In this document: positions 5,803 through 12,692 of the stretch, in pieces | How the letters are laid out: each line of letters begins with the position of its first letter | Numbering within the stretch: position 1 is the stretch's first letter | From: a virus | Virus record (IMG/VR): IMGVR_UViG_3300032675_000104 | Location: 1-28,976 of that record | Direction: 5' to 3' (one strand) | Length of the DNA: 28,976 nt | Translations under genes and position numbers: made by a program | The notes under the pieces: generated by a model | What the model saw: only the letters and a program-made list of their open reading frames with translations | Databases searched by the model: none | What the model was told of the DNA's origin: nothing

Positions 5803-7452
5803 ATGATCCTGGCTTCCAACAAGGCCGAACTCCTTCGGCAAGCGATCGAGATCAAGGAGACCTGCCGGGTTTCTGCGCCTCAGAGGGCCGCGCTTTGCCG
5901 CCTGCAGAACATGTGGGTCGAGACGGGCCGTCCGTCGGGCACCAGGGCGCTGGTGAACAAGCTGTACTCGCACATCGACCGGCTGCAGTCGCACCTATAC
6001 AGCCCCGCCGAATTGCGCTTCGTGCTGGACTACGAGGCGCACTACCCGGCCGAGGTCTTGGCGCAGGGGGAAGTCGCCGCCCGTGTGCTCACCCGAGAGT
6101 GGGAGCGCAAGGACATCGACGTGCAGTTCGGCAACGCGGTGAACCTGGGCCTGCAGTACGGGGCCTGCATCATGAAGCAGATGTGGGGCCACTCGGGGGT
6201 CGAGGCGCGCGTCATCCAGCCCTGGCAGTTCGGCGTCTACCGCGAGGACGTCACGAGCATCGAGGAGCAGGAAGCCCTGTGCGAGAGCGGGCTGATGACG
6301 CTGCCCGAGGTCTGGCGCCGCATCAGCCATCTACCGGACGCCCAGGCCCTCTACACCCGCATTCGGGCCCACGCGAGCAAGAACAGCGGCGAGACGCTGA
6401 ACAGCAGCTTCTTCCACAACGTGCTGTCGACGAGCATCCTGAACACCGATCTCGCGACCGCGCGTCAGCAGCCGGGCGGCGTCGTGCAGCTGTCGGGCGA
6501 TTCCTCAATGTCGATGGTCGGGCCCGAGATCAACATCGACCTCGTGCCGTTCCACGAGATGTGGGTCAAGGACGACGACCGAGAGGATTACACGACCATC
6601 CTGCTCATCGAGCCGGACATCATCGTCAGCCCGTACTTCAAGCGGGAGAACATGTTCGCCCCGAAGACGCAACCGTTCAGCCTGGTGCAGCCGAACCAGA
6701 TGCCCGGCTATTTCTGGGGCCGCTCCGAGATCATCGACCTGATGGAGCCGCAGGGGCTGCTGGCGCAGTGGATGGACGACCTGAAGCGCCTCATGGGCGT
6801 CCAGTTCGACAAGATCCTCGCCTTCACCGGTGCCGACGGGATCACCGACGAGAAGTACGCCGAGTTCCGCGCCGCGGGCTTCGTGGATCTGCCGGCGGGC
6901 GCGTCGGTGAACGACCTAACGCCGCCGCTGCCGCCGCAGACGTTCCAGGCCATCGACACGCTGAACAAGTTCATGGAGGAGATCTCCGGCTTCTCCAACA
7001 TCCTGTCCGGCCAGGGCGAGATGGGCGTGCGGTCGGGCAACCACGCCGAGACGCTGAGCAAGATGGCCTCGCCGCGGTTGCGCGACCGGTCACTGCTGGT
7101 CGAGCGCCAGGCCGCCGCTATGGCCGACAAGACGCTCGACCTGATGCAGGCTAAGGACGGCAAGCAGTACATGACCGAAAGCGGCAAGGGCTTCGTGCTG
7201 CACGATCTGCCGGAAGACCGGCGCGTCGCCGTGGACAGCCACTCGTCGAGCCCCATCTTCGCTGACAACCACCAGCAGCTCATCGCCTTCGGCCTCAAGA
7301 GCGGCTTCGTGGGCGGTGACAGCGCGATCGAGATGCTCCCGTACCCGCAGAAGGACATCCTGAAGCAACGCTACAAGGTGATGCAGGAGGCCAAGCAGAA
7401 GATGATTCAGGAGCACCCCGAAATGCTGACCAGGGGCAAGGGTCACAAGTAG
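5803..7452 (+). CDS. Portal protein (head-tail connector)
   Basis: 549 residues, a normal length for a podoviral portal. The call rests on its position between terminase and scaffold/capsid and on the overall pattern: an N-terminal helical segment, a central mixed region with PFHEMWVKDDDRED, the stretch PNQMPGYFWGRSEIIDLMEPQGLL typical of portal wings, a long helix (LLAQWMDDLKRLMGVQFDKILAF), an ISGFSNILSGQGE segment, and a charged C-terminus. It forms the dodecameric ring through which DNA enters and leaves. ATG 5803 is the only plausible start, since the frame opens at 5749 and no GTG, TTG or other ATG lies between, yet no Shine-Dalgarno sequence sits at normal distance. Translation may depend on the leader structure. 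Confidence 0.9.
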   Translation: MILASNKAELLRQAIEIKETCRVSAPQRAALCRLQNMWVETGRPSGTRALVNKLYSHIDRLQSHLYSPAELRFVLDYEAHYPAEVLAQGEVAARVLTREWERKDIDVQFGNAVNLGLQYGACIMKQMWGHSGVEARVIQPWQFGVYREDVTSIEEQEALCESGLMTLPEVWRRISHLPDAQALYTRIRAHASKNSGETLNSSFFHNVLSTSILNTDLATARQQPGGVVQLSGDSSMSMVGPEINIDLVPFHEMWVKDDDREDYTTILLIEPDIIVSPYFKRENMFAPKTQPFSLVQPNQMPGYFWGRSEIIDLMEPQGLLAQWMDDLKRLMGVQFDKILAFTGADGITDEKYAEFRAAGFVDLPAGASVNDLTPPLPPQTFQAIDTLNKFMEEISGFSNILSGQGEMGVRSGNHAETLSKMASPRLRDRSLLVERQAAAMADKTLDLMQAKDGKQYMTESGKGFVLHDLPEDRRVAVDSHSSSPIFADNHQQLIAFGLKSGFVGGDSAIEMLPYPQKDILKQRYKVMQEAKQKMIQEHPEMLTRGKGHK

Positions 7453-7455
7453 GGC

Positions 7456-7532
7456 TGGTTGCGGAGGCGGGATTTGAACCCACGGCCTTCTGGTTATGAG
7501 CCAGATGAGCTACCGGACTGCTCTACTCCGCT
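7456..7532 (-). tRNA. Initiator-type tRNA-fMet (anticodon CAU)
   Basis: The minus strand folds into a complete 77-nt cloverleaf with an encoded CCA end. Acceptor pairs 2-7 match CTCCGC, while 1-72 is an A-A mismatch, comparable with the C-A mismatch of bacterial initiators. The D-stem is GAGC/GCTC with the initiator-type A11-U24 pair, the anticodon loop is CTCATAA, the anticodon stem is TCTGG/CCAGA, and the T-loop is TTCAAAT. By my recall of the E. coli initiator it differs at about 12 of 77 positions, several of them compensatory. The anticodon stem has U29-A41 in place of the first of the three conserved G-C pairs. Its 5' end overlaps the helix-turn-helix gene by 23 bases, and it ends 3 bases from the portal stop. 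Confidence 0.93.
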
Positions 7533-7758
7533 GCTGTTCGAGCCATAGCTGAACTTCGGCGTCGTTGTAAAGCACCTTCCTTCCGCGCCTGTGGAATGGA
7601 GGCGCGTGACCGTCCGCTCGGTGGCGGTGCAAATATGCTCTGGAGACGCCGCAAATTGCGGCGACCTGCTTCACCGTGAGCCATTGCGAGGCAATCATCG
7701 CAACACGATACAAGCAGCCTATATCGCGGTCAATGGCTTCGGGTTTACGCATAATCAC
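7510..7758 (-). CDS. AlpA/excisionase-like helix-turn-helix protein
   Basis: Up to 82 residues from GTG 7758. Residues 26-75 match the AlpA/excisionase winged-helix pattern: WLTVKQVAAICGVSRAYLHRH (the helix-turn-helix), then a wing with RRGRKVLYN and the helix DAEVQLWLEQQ. Such proteins act as excisionases or small transcription regulators. Two starts are possible: GTG 7758, with AGGAGGG at 7777-7771 (spacing 12, rather long), or ATG 7698 (62 residues), which would coincide with the transcription start of a promoter at 7733-7705. It is the only convincing minus-strand protein gene in the window. Its last seven codons, including the TAG stop at 7512-7510, lie within the tRNA. Confidence 0.8.
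   Translation of the reverse strand: MIMRKPEAIDRDIGCLYRVAMIASQWLTVKQVAAICGVSRAYLHRHRADGHAPPFHRRGRKVLYNDAEVQLWLEQQRSRAVR
7705..7733 (-). promoter_or_regulatory. Sigma-70-like promoter driving the HTH/tRNA island
   Basis: On the minus strand TTGACC (7733-7728; five of six consensus bases) is followed after exactly 17 bases by TATCGT (7710-7705; four of six). The predicted start falls at or next to the A of an in-frame ATG (7698), which would make a leaderless message for the short form of the helix-turn-helix protein and carry the tRNA downstream. Confidence 0.45.
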
Positions 7759-7876
7759 CCGAGGCAGTTGCCCTCCTGGATCGAAAGACCCTGGGTGGCG
7801 GTTGTTGGGAGAGGAGCCCCCTCGGTGTCGGACGCTCGTCGTCCGGCCGTATCAACCCGCACGCCAGGAGGCTACC
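7759..7876. other. Divergent intergenic region with hairpin
   Basis: This 118-base stretch lies between the minus-strand helix-turn-helix gene and the + strand micro-ORF. It holds a ribosome-binding site for each direction: AGGAGGG on the minus strand at 7777-7771 and AGGAGG on the + strand at about 7867-7872. An 8-bp hairpin (7827-7834 with 7840-7847, one G-U pair, 5-base loop) has no U-tract on either side. No good promoter is seen. Confidence 0.5.
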
Positions 7877-7912
7877 ATGGCTCGCAAGTCCCACCGCAAG
7901 GGCCGCAAGTAA
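7877..7912 (+). CDS. Basic 11-residue micro-ORF (possible leader peptide)
   Basis: ATG 7877 is preceded by a near-perfect AGGAGG at 4-5 bases spacing, stronger than most sites nearby, and encodes MARKSHRKGRK before TAA. Seven of its 11 residues are Lys, Arg or His. The stop lies 4 bases before the start of the next gene, which has no good site of its own, so translation of that gene may be coupled to this peptide. A longer frame upstream (from 7676) lies mostly antisense to the helix-turn-helix gene and is not favoured. The peptide may itself be a nucleic-acid-binding microprotein. Confidence 0.5.
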   Translation: MARKSHRKGRK

Positions 7913-7916
7913 GGCC

Positions 7917-8333
7917 ATGTCGGGCAGCCTCGGTCAAACCGCTCCCCCCGCCGCGCCCCCGTCCCCCGCGGGCGCGTCGGCGAACCCGGGTCAGCCGCCT
8001 TTTGGCTCCTCCCCGGTTTCCCAGCCCACCCCCAATCGGGGAATGGAAGCTGCGGGGCTGTCGCGTCTGGCCGTGGTTGTCCGACTTCTTGAGCAGATCG
8101 TGCCGCTTCTCGGCGTCGCTTCGGAGCCCGGCAAGGACGTCATCAAGTCCTTGAACGCGCTGGCCAAGCACGTCCCCCAGGGTTCGGTTCCCCCGGGCGT
8201 GCAGCAGAGTACGCTGCAATCGCTCATGCAGCAGAACCAACAGATGCAGCCGCAAATCGCGGCCATTCGCGCCATGCAAGGCGGCGCGCAACCCCCTGGC
8301 GGCGGCGCGATGCCTCCGTCCGCCGCTCAGTAA
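7917..8333 (+). CDS. Pro/Gln-rich capsid-region protein, 138 aa
   Basis: The N-terminal 40 residues are a disordered Pro/Ala/Ser tract. The middle (about 44-85) is an amphipathic helical region (LSRLAVVVRLLEQIVPLLG). The C-terminal third is Gln/Met-rich (LMQQNQQMQPQIAAIRAMQ) and ends in Pro/Gly. It lies between portal and scaffold, where podoviruses often encode an uncharacterised virion or assembly protein. No enzymatic motif is seen. The start at ATG 7917 has only a weak AAGG at 2 bases, so coupling to the micro-ORF just upstream is likely. Confidence 0.7.
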   Translation: MSGSLGQTAPPAAPPSPAGASANPGQPPFGSSPVSQPTPNRGMEAAGLSRLAVVVRLLEQIVPLLGVASEPGKDVIKSLNALAKHVPQGSVPPGVQQSTLQSLMQQNQQMQPQIAAIRAMQGGAQPPGGGAMPPSAAQ

Positions 8334-8345
8334 GGAGAGATTTCG

Positions 8346-8513
8346 ATGGTCAACATCTGGCAGGACAACACCAAGACGGTTCCCCGGGGCACGGATTCGC
8401 AGATCGTGCGGACCCCCATGGACCAGCTCGACATCGGCGGCCGGAAGGCGCACCTGCCGAACGCGCAGAAGTCCGGTGAGCTGTCCATCTCGCACGTTCC
8501 GAACAAGGGCTGA
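8346..8513 (+). CDS. Small conserved-type protein, 55 aa
   Basis: ATG 8346 follows AAGGAG at 8333-8338 at normal spacing. The 55-residue product begins MVNIWQDNTKTVPRGTDSQI and ends ISHVPNKG; it is polar, without cysteines or a membrane helix. The frame uses the same G/C-ending codons as its neighbours and fills the gap between two clear genes, which supports it as real. It ends 5 bases before the scaffold start. Function unknown; a minor assembly factor is plausible from position only. Confidence 0.72.
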   Translation: MVNIWQDNTKTVPRGTDSQIVRTPMDQLDIGGRKAHLPNAQKSGELSISHVPNKG

Positions 8514-8518
8514 CGCCA

Positions 8519-9094
8519 ATGGCGCTGATCGAAGTCGACGAGGGTGAGTGGGCCGCGCATCGCCGGGTGACCGACGCGATGACCAAGCTGCTGAACAATC
8601 CGGCGACCCGCCGGAAGGTTCTCGAGGCCCAGAAGATCCTCGACCCCAACATGCCGATCCCCGAACTCGACGCCGCCGAGCCGCTGCGCAACGAGATCAG
8701 CGAGGTCAGCCGGAAGTTCGACGAGCTGCAGGCGCAGCTTGCGGCCGAGCGCGCCGAGCGCGAGAAGCAGGAGCGGCTCGCAAAGCTGCAGCAGACCTGG
8801 GACCGCGGCGCCGCCAAGCTTCGTGCGCAGGGCTACACGGACGAGGGCCTGCAGCAGGTCGAGAAGTTCATGGAGGAGAAGGGGATCGCCGATCACGAGA
8901 TCGCCGCGGCCGCCTTTGAGCGCCTCCATCCACCCTCCGAGCCCGTGAAGAGCGTCGGCGCGAACCGCTTCGACCTGTTCGAACCCGAAAACCGGGGCGG
9001 TGAGGAGATGCAGAAGCTCTTCGCCAACCCGGATGACCCGATGGCGCTCGACAGCATCATCAACAACACGCTGCGTGCTGTGCGCGGGCGATAA
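8519..9094 (+). CDS. Capsid scaffolding protein
   Basis: 191 residues, highly charged and almost entirely helical, as expected for a scaffold. A coiled coil covers roughly 55-95 (EISEVSRKFDELQAQLAAERAEREKQE and onward). The C-terminal half carries a short helical segment GYTDEGLQQVEKFMEEKG and ends in a basic VRGR tail, which in scaffolds often binds the coat protein. Position directly before the major capsid gene is typical. It would line the procapsid and leave or be degraded before packaging. ATG 8519 has AAGGG about 9 bases upstream. No protease motif is seen here or nearby. Confidence 0.85.
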   Translation: MALIEVDEGEWAAHRRVTDAMTKLLNNPATRRKVLEAQKILDPNMPIPELDAAEPLRNEISEVSRKFDELQAQLAAERAEREKQERLAKLQQTWDRGAAKLRAQGYTDEGLQQVEKFMEEKGIADHEIAAAAFERLHPPSEPVKSVGANRFDLFEPENRGGEEMQKLFANPDDPMALDSIINNTLRAVRGR

Positions 9095-9109
9095 GCAGGA
9101 GTCTTTCTC

Positions 9110-10144
9110 ATGGCGATACCCGGCACAGGTGCTGTTCCGACCGGCGCGCTTTACAACGAACTGACGTCGGTCACCCGTCGTGCGTTCGTGCCGCGCCTGT
9201 TCGTGCAGATGTACTACGCGACCCCGACGTTCTTCTACATGATGGGCAACGCCCAGAAGGTCGCCGGCGGTCTGTCGCAGATCACCATCCCGACCCAGGG
9301 CCAGTCCATGGTTCAGGGTCAGTGGACCGGGTATGGCGGCGGCTTCAACCAGCCCAACATCACGCCCGGCATCCAGAACGCGCAGTGGAACACCTGCTAC
9401 TGGGTCGTTCCGGTGCCCCTGCCCTTCGGCGAAACGGTCATCCAGGCGACCGAGCGCGAGATCTCGCTGCTCAAGGCGCGCATGAACGACGTGTACGCCG
9501 TGAGCGTGCAGAACCTCGCCCCGCTGATGTTCTCGGGCAACAACGGCGCCAACCCGCTGGTCCCGAACGGCTTCGCCGACGGGTTCGACAACGGTCTGAA
9601 CTACCCGACGTACGGCGGCATCAACCGTCTCGCGGCCGGCAACCAGAACTGGAAGGGGCAGTACTACAACCTGTCCGCCGGCAGCGTGGGTTCGTCCGGT
9701 TTCACGCGCCAGACGATGTCGCAGCAGCTCATCCAGATCACGGATGCGGCCGGCGGCGAGGCCCCGACCTTCGGCGTGATGAACCCCGGCGACTTCGCGA
9801 CCCTGAACAACTCGTTTGTGGGCGTCGAGCAGATCTTCGTGCGGCCCGGCCAGGAAGGCACGATGGGCACGCCCGTCCGGTCGTCCTTCCCGAATGTCAA
9901 CGTCGCCGGCGTGCCCATCTTCGCCGACCACTTCTGCCCGAAGGGCTCGGCGTACTTCATCAACACGAAGTACACCGCGTTCTACATGAGCGAGGACGCC
10001 GCGTTCGACTTCTCGGGCTTCTACTCGCTGGTTCCGCTCGGCCAGATCGGCCAGCAGGGTGTGACCATCCTGGGCTACAACATCATCACGTCGAAGCCGT
10101 CGGCCAACGCCGTCGTCACCGGCATCGGCAACGCCGCGTTCTGA
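9110..10144 (+). CDS. Major capsid protein
   Basis: 344 residues. Identified by position after the scaffold, by length, and by the pattern of a podoviral coat protein: a helical N-arm (GALYNELTSVTRRAFVPRL), the GGLSQITIPTQGQSMVQGQW strand region, a long spine-like helix (GETVIQATEREISLLKARMNDVYAV), Asn/Gly-rich loops, and a C-terminal domain with ADHFCPKGSAYFIN and QQGVTILGYNI. The start has AGGAG about 8 bases upstream. Parts of it (residues 14-48 and 276-285) recur in the small protein at 2451. I cannot tell from sequence which exact coat family it belongs to, but the HK97-like fold is expected for tailed phages. Confidence 0.92.
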   Translation: MAIPGTGAVPTGALYNELTSVTRRAFVPRLFVQMYYATPTFFYMMGNAQKVAGGLSQITIPTQGQSMVQGQWTGYGGGFNQPNITPGIQNAQWNTCYWVVPVPLPFGETVIQATEREISLLKARMNDVYAVSVQNLAPLMFSGNNGANPLVPNGFADGFDNGLNYPTYGGINRLAAGNQNWKGQYYNLSAGSVGSSGFTRQTMSQQLIQITDAAGGEAPTFGVMNPGDFATLNNSFVGVEQIFVRPGQEGTMGTPVRSSFPNVNVAGVPIFADHFCPKGSAYFINTKYTAFYMSEDAAFDFSGFYSLVPLGQIGQQGVTILGYNIITSKPSANAVVTGIGNAAF

Positions 10145-10159
10145 TAGGAGTACAGGCAC

Positions 10160-10975
10160 ATGGCACAGAACCGTCTCGGCGGGCAGGGTCTTTCCCTCCC
10201 GTACCCGCAGGCCCTCTACCCGACCCTGCTCGTCGGCTCGGCTCCGCAGCCGGCGACGAACGCCATCTCGCTGGACTATGGCGCGGCGCTGGTCATTCCG
10301 CCCGGCGACTGGATGGTTTCCGGCGCGCCGGTGCAGTGGCTGGATCCCGTGACCAACTCATGGATCTACATGGGCTCGTCCAGCACCACCAACGGCTGGT
10401 ACATCCACAGCGACGGCCAGAACTTCCGGGTCATCAACCCGCAGGGTATCGTCACCGGCGCGGCGATCACCGCGGCGGGCAGCGGCTACACGCAGTCGAC
10501 CGTGACCGTGACCGCCAGCGCGGGCGGGTCGACCTGGCAGCCGATCATCGGTGGCGCCGTTTCGCTGGCCCTGCCCTCGGGCGGCGGCGGGTCGGGCTAC
10601 ACCGTCGAGCCCATCGTGGTGATCTCCGCGCCGCCGAGCCCCGGCGTGCAGGCGACCGCCAAGGCCACCCTCAGCGGCGGCGCGGTGACGGGCTTCACCG
10701 TGACGAACGCCGGTGCGGGCTACACCGTCGCCCCGACCGTGTCGATCTACCCGAACCCGTTCGACCCGAACTTCGGCGCGATCACCGCGGCCACCGCCAC
10801 GGCGAGCCTGACCGGGGCCGGCACGCTGACCGGTCTGCTCTGCACCTGGGGCGGCACGCCGCAGGCGAGCCAGACGACGCTGACGATCACCGGTGCCGGC
10901 GGCTCGGGCGCGACCGCCACCACGGTGTGGGTCGCCGAGTCGGCGGTCGACACGGTCTACATGCAGCCGCTCTGA
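10160..10975 (+). CDS. Beta-repeat capsid-associated protein (decoration or head fibre candidate)
   Basis: 271 residues, Gly/Thr/Ala/Val-rich. Residues 1-90 form a distinct domain with WLDPVTNSWIYMG and SDGQNFRVINPQG. From about 95 to 197 come repeats of a short beta unit: ITAAGSGYTQSTVTV, GGSGYTVEPIVVI, and GGAVTGFTVTNAGAGYTVAP. The tail (VDTVYMQPL) is short. Position right after the capsid gene, with TAGGAG before the ATG, suggests a capsid decoration or head-fibre protein. The same GSGYT unit occurs in the adaptor at 11761 and the nozzle-like protein at 12995. Exact role is inferred from position and composition. Confidence 0.72.
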   Translation: MAQNRLGGQGLSLPYPQALYPTLLVGSAPQPATNAISLDYGAALVIPPGDWMVSGAPVQWLDPVTNSWIYMGSSSTTNGWYIHSDGQNFRVINPQGIVTGAAITAAGSGYTQSTVTVTASAGGSTWQPIIGGAVSLALPSGGGGSGYTVEPIVVISAPPSPGVQATAKATLSGGAVTGFTVTNAGAGYTVAPTVSIYPNPFDPNFGAITAATATASLTGAGTLTGLLCTWGGTPQASQTTLTITGAGGSGATATTVWVAESAVDTVYMQPL

Positions 10976-11002
10976 TCTGAGCGCTGCGGCGGATTGGCTA
11001 GA

Positions 11003-11033
11003 GGGGGTGGGGTTCGTGCCCCGCCCCCTTTTT
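11003..11033 (+). terminator. Strong intrinsic terminator after the head genes
   Basis: GGGGGTGGGG (11003-11012) pairs with CCCCGCCCCC (11019-11028), ten pairs including one G-U, around a 6-base loop TTCGTG, followed at once by TTTTT. It separates the capsid cluster from the tail genes, as the T7 terminator behind gene 10 does, and would leave partial read-through to the tail operon. Confidence 0.93.
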
Positions 11034-11049
11034 CGTTGGAGAGCGAGCG

Positions 11050-11757
11050 TTGCTGACCCTGTACCAAACTCAGACCGCGCAGTTGCTCCAGAACCCGGCC
11101 GCGACGACGGCGCTGTACGCCGAAAGCGACATCACCAGCTACATCAACCGCGCCCGGGTTCAGCTCGCCGGCGAGACCGAATGCGTTCGCGTCTACGGCA
11201 CTCTGCAGCTGACCTACAACGTCATCCCGTACTCGTTCTCCTCCATCGTCACGCCGACCGGCGTGGCCGGGGTCTTCAACGTGCGCGGCGTGACCGTCAA
11301 CATCGCGTCTGGCCAGGTGTGGCTGGCCCCGCGACCGTTCCCCTACTTCCAGCTCTACTACCTGAACAACCCGGTGCCGGCGCTCGGCCGCCCGTTCGAG
11401 TACTCGCAGTTCGGCCAGGGCGAGAACGGCACGCTCTACATCGCGCCCGTGCCGGATTTCAACTACGTGGCCAACGTCGACGCCGTGTGCGTCCCTGAGC
11501 CGCTGACCGACGACGAGACGCCCGAGGTCATCCCCTCGCCCTACACGGACGCGGTGCCGTATTACGCCGCCTACCTCGCCTTCCTGTCGTCCCAGCGCGC
11601 GGCGGACGCCGACCGGATGTGGCAGGAATACCAGAAGTTCGCCCGCCGTGGCCGGCAGATCTCGAACGGGTCGGTCAACCCCGAGCAGTACCCGCAGGGC
11701 ACCAACCCGGTCATGGCGAACCAGTTGGGCGTCGCGCCGCGGCAGCAAGGGGGATAA
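11050..11757 (+). CDS. Head-tail adaptor / tail tubular A-like protein (copy 1)
   Basis: 235 residues from a TTG start at 11050 with GGAG about 8 bases upstream; the frame has no ATG or GTG between the terminator and this point. The N-terminal helical segment (ESDITSYINRARVQLAGE) and the later FGQGENGTLYIAPVPD and YTDAVPYYAAYLAFL segments match the second copy at 11761, so the two are paralogs. DITSYINRARxxLA is typical of podoviral connector/adaptor proteins that form a ring under the portal. The C-terminus is a charged helix (ADRMWQEYQKFARRGRQ). It starts right behind the terminator, so its expression relies on read-through or an unseen promoter. Confidence 0.8.
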   Translation: MLTLYQTQTAQLLQNPAATTALYAESDITSYINRARVQLAGETECVRVYGTLQLTYNVIPYSFSSIVTPTGVAGVFNVRGVTVNIASGQVWLAPRPFPYFQLYYLNNPVPALGRPFEYSQFGQGENGTLYIAPVPDFNYVANVDAVCVPEPLTDDETPEVIPSPYTDAVPYYAAYLAFLSSQRAADADRMWQEYQKFARRGRQISNGSVNPEQYPQGTNPVMANQLGVAPRQQGG

Positions 11758-11760
11758 GAC

Positions 11761-12690
11761 ATGGCCACGTCGCTTTTCGACTACATGAAGCTGGTGCAGC
11801 GCCTGGTCCGGGACACCAATCAGGAGCTGATCAACCCCAACGACCTGATCGACTACATCAACCGGGCGCGGCGCGAGGTCGCGATGCGGTCCCAGTGCCT
11901 GCGGGCGCTGCCGCCGACCTCCGGCGGCGTCGAGACCATCACCGTCACCGCCGGCGGCTCGGGTTACACCAACCCCACCGTGACCATCACGGCTCCCGAC
12001 GAGCCCAGCGGAGGCACAATCAACCCCGCCGGGGCCCAGGCGACCGCAGTGGCGAGCGTCGTGGACGGCGTCATCACGAACATCGACGTGACCTTCGGCG
12101 GAGACGGGTATTTCCAGCCCCAGGTCACCATCACCGACCCGACGGGGACCGGCGCGACGGCCACCGCCGTCACGTCGCCGATCCTGACGCTCAATCCGTA
12201 TCAGGAATCGTACAATTTTGCGGACTTTCCGCTGCAAAACTACCCCGGATACGGCCCGGTTTACGGCATCCGCAGCGTCACGCTGATTTACGCCAACTAC
12301 CGGTACTCCTTGCCGATGTACGCCTGGTCCGTCTATCAGGCGATGATCCGGCAGTATCCGAACCAGTACTACTACGTCCCGACCATGTGCTCGATTTTCG
12401 GCCAGGGGACGTCCGGTTCGATCTATTTCTACCCGCTTCCGAGCCAGCTGTACCAGCTGGAGATCGAATGTTACTGCTGGCCGCAGGATTTGCAGACCGA
12501 TCAGGACGTCGAGGCGATTCCTGACCCGTGGACGCAGGCCGTGGCATGGCTGGCGGCCCACTACTGCTATCTGGAGCTGCAAAATCTGAACGCCGCGGAG
12601 TACTACCGCAAGCTCTTCGAGGCGCAGATGCCGCGGTACCGGACGGCGGCCAGCCCAGGCCGTGTTTCCAACCCCTACGGGAGGTACTGA
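11761..12690 (+). CDS. Head-tail adaptor paralog with inserted GSGYT beta module (copy 2)
   Basis: 309 residues. The ends align with the preceding gene: NDLIDYINRARREVAMRSQ near the N-terminus, and FGQGTSGSIYFYPLPS plus DPWTQAVAWLAAHYCYLELQ in the C-terminal half. Between residues about 57 and 139 lies an extra domain absent from copy 1, containing VTAGGSGYTNPTVTITAP and VVDGVITNIDVTFGGDGY. This is the same beta unit seen in the proteins at 10160 and 12995. The result is an adaptor with an outward-facing insertion, which may contact the capsid, the nozzle or fibres. The start is ATG 11761, three bases after the previous stop. Confidence 0.8.
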   Translation: MATSLFDYMKLVQRLVRDTNQELINPNDLIDYINRARREVAMRSQCLRALPPTSGGVETITVTAGGSGYTNPTVTITAPDEPSGGTINPAGAQATAVASVVDGVITNIDVTFGGDGYFQPQVTITDPTGTGATATAVTSPILTLNPYQESYNFADFPLQNYPGYGPVYGIRSVTLIYANYRYSLPMYAWSVYQAMIRQYPNQYYYVPTMCSIFGQGTSGSIYFYPLPSQLYQLEIECYCWPQDLQTDQDVEAIPDPWTQAVAWLAAHYCYLELQNLNAAEYYRKLFEAQMPRYRTAASPGRVSNPYGRY

Positions 12691-12692
12691 CG

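Noticed and set aside
7456-7532. tRNA as a simple phage attachment site
   Set aside because: An attP normally holds only the 3' part of a tRNA and lies near a tyrosine integrase. Here the tRNA is complete, with compensatory changes, and no tyrosine integrase is visible in this window.
7591-8154. + strand frame of 187 residues across the HTH gene and the capsid-region protein
   Set aside because: Antisense to the helix-turn-helix gene on one side and out of frame with the Pro/Gln-rich gene on the other; low-complexity Arg/Pro/Ser product.
8327-10159. 610-residue minus-strand open frame
   Set aside because: Antisense to scaffold and capsid genes, His/Arg/Val/Leu-rich with no motif; a GC-bias shadow.
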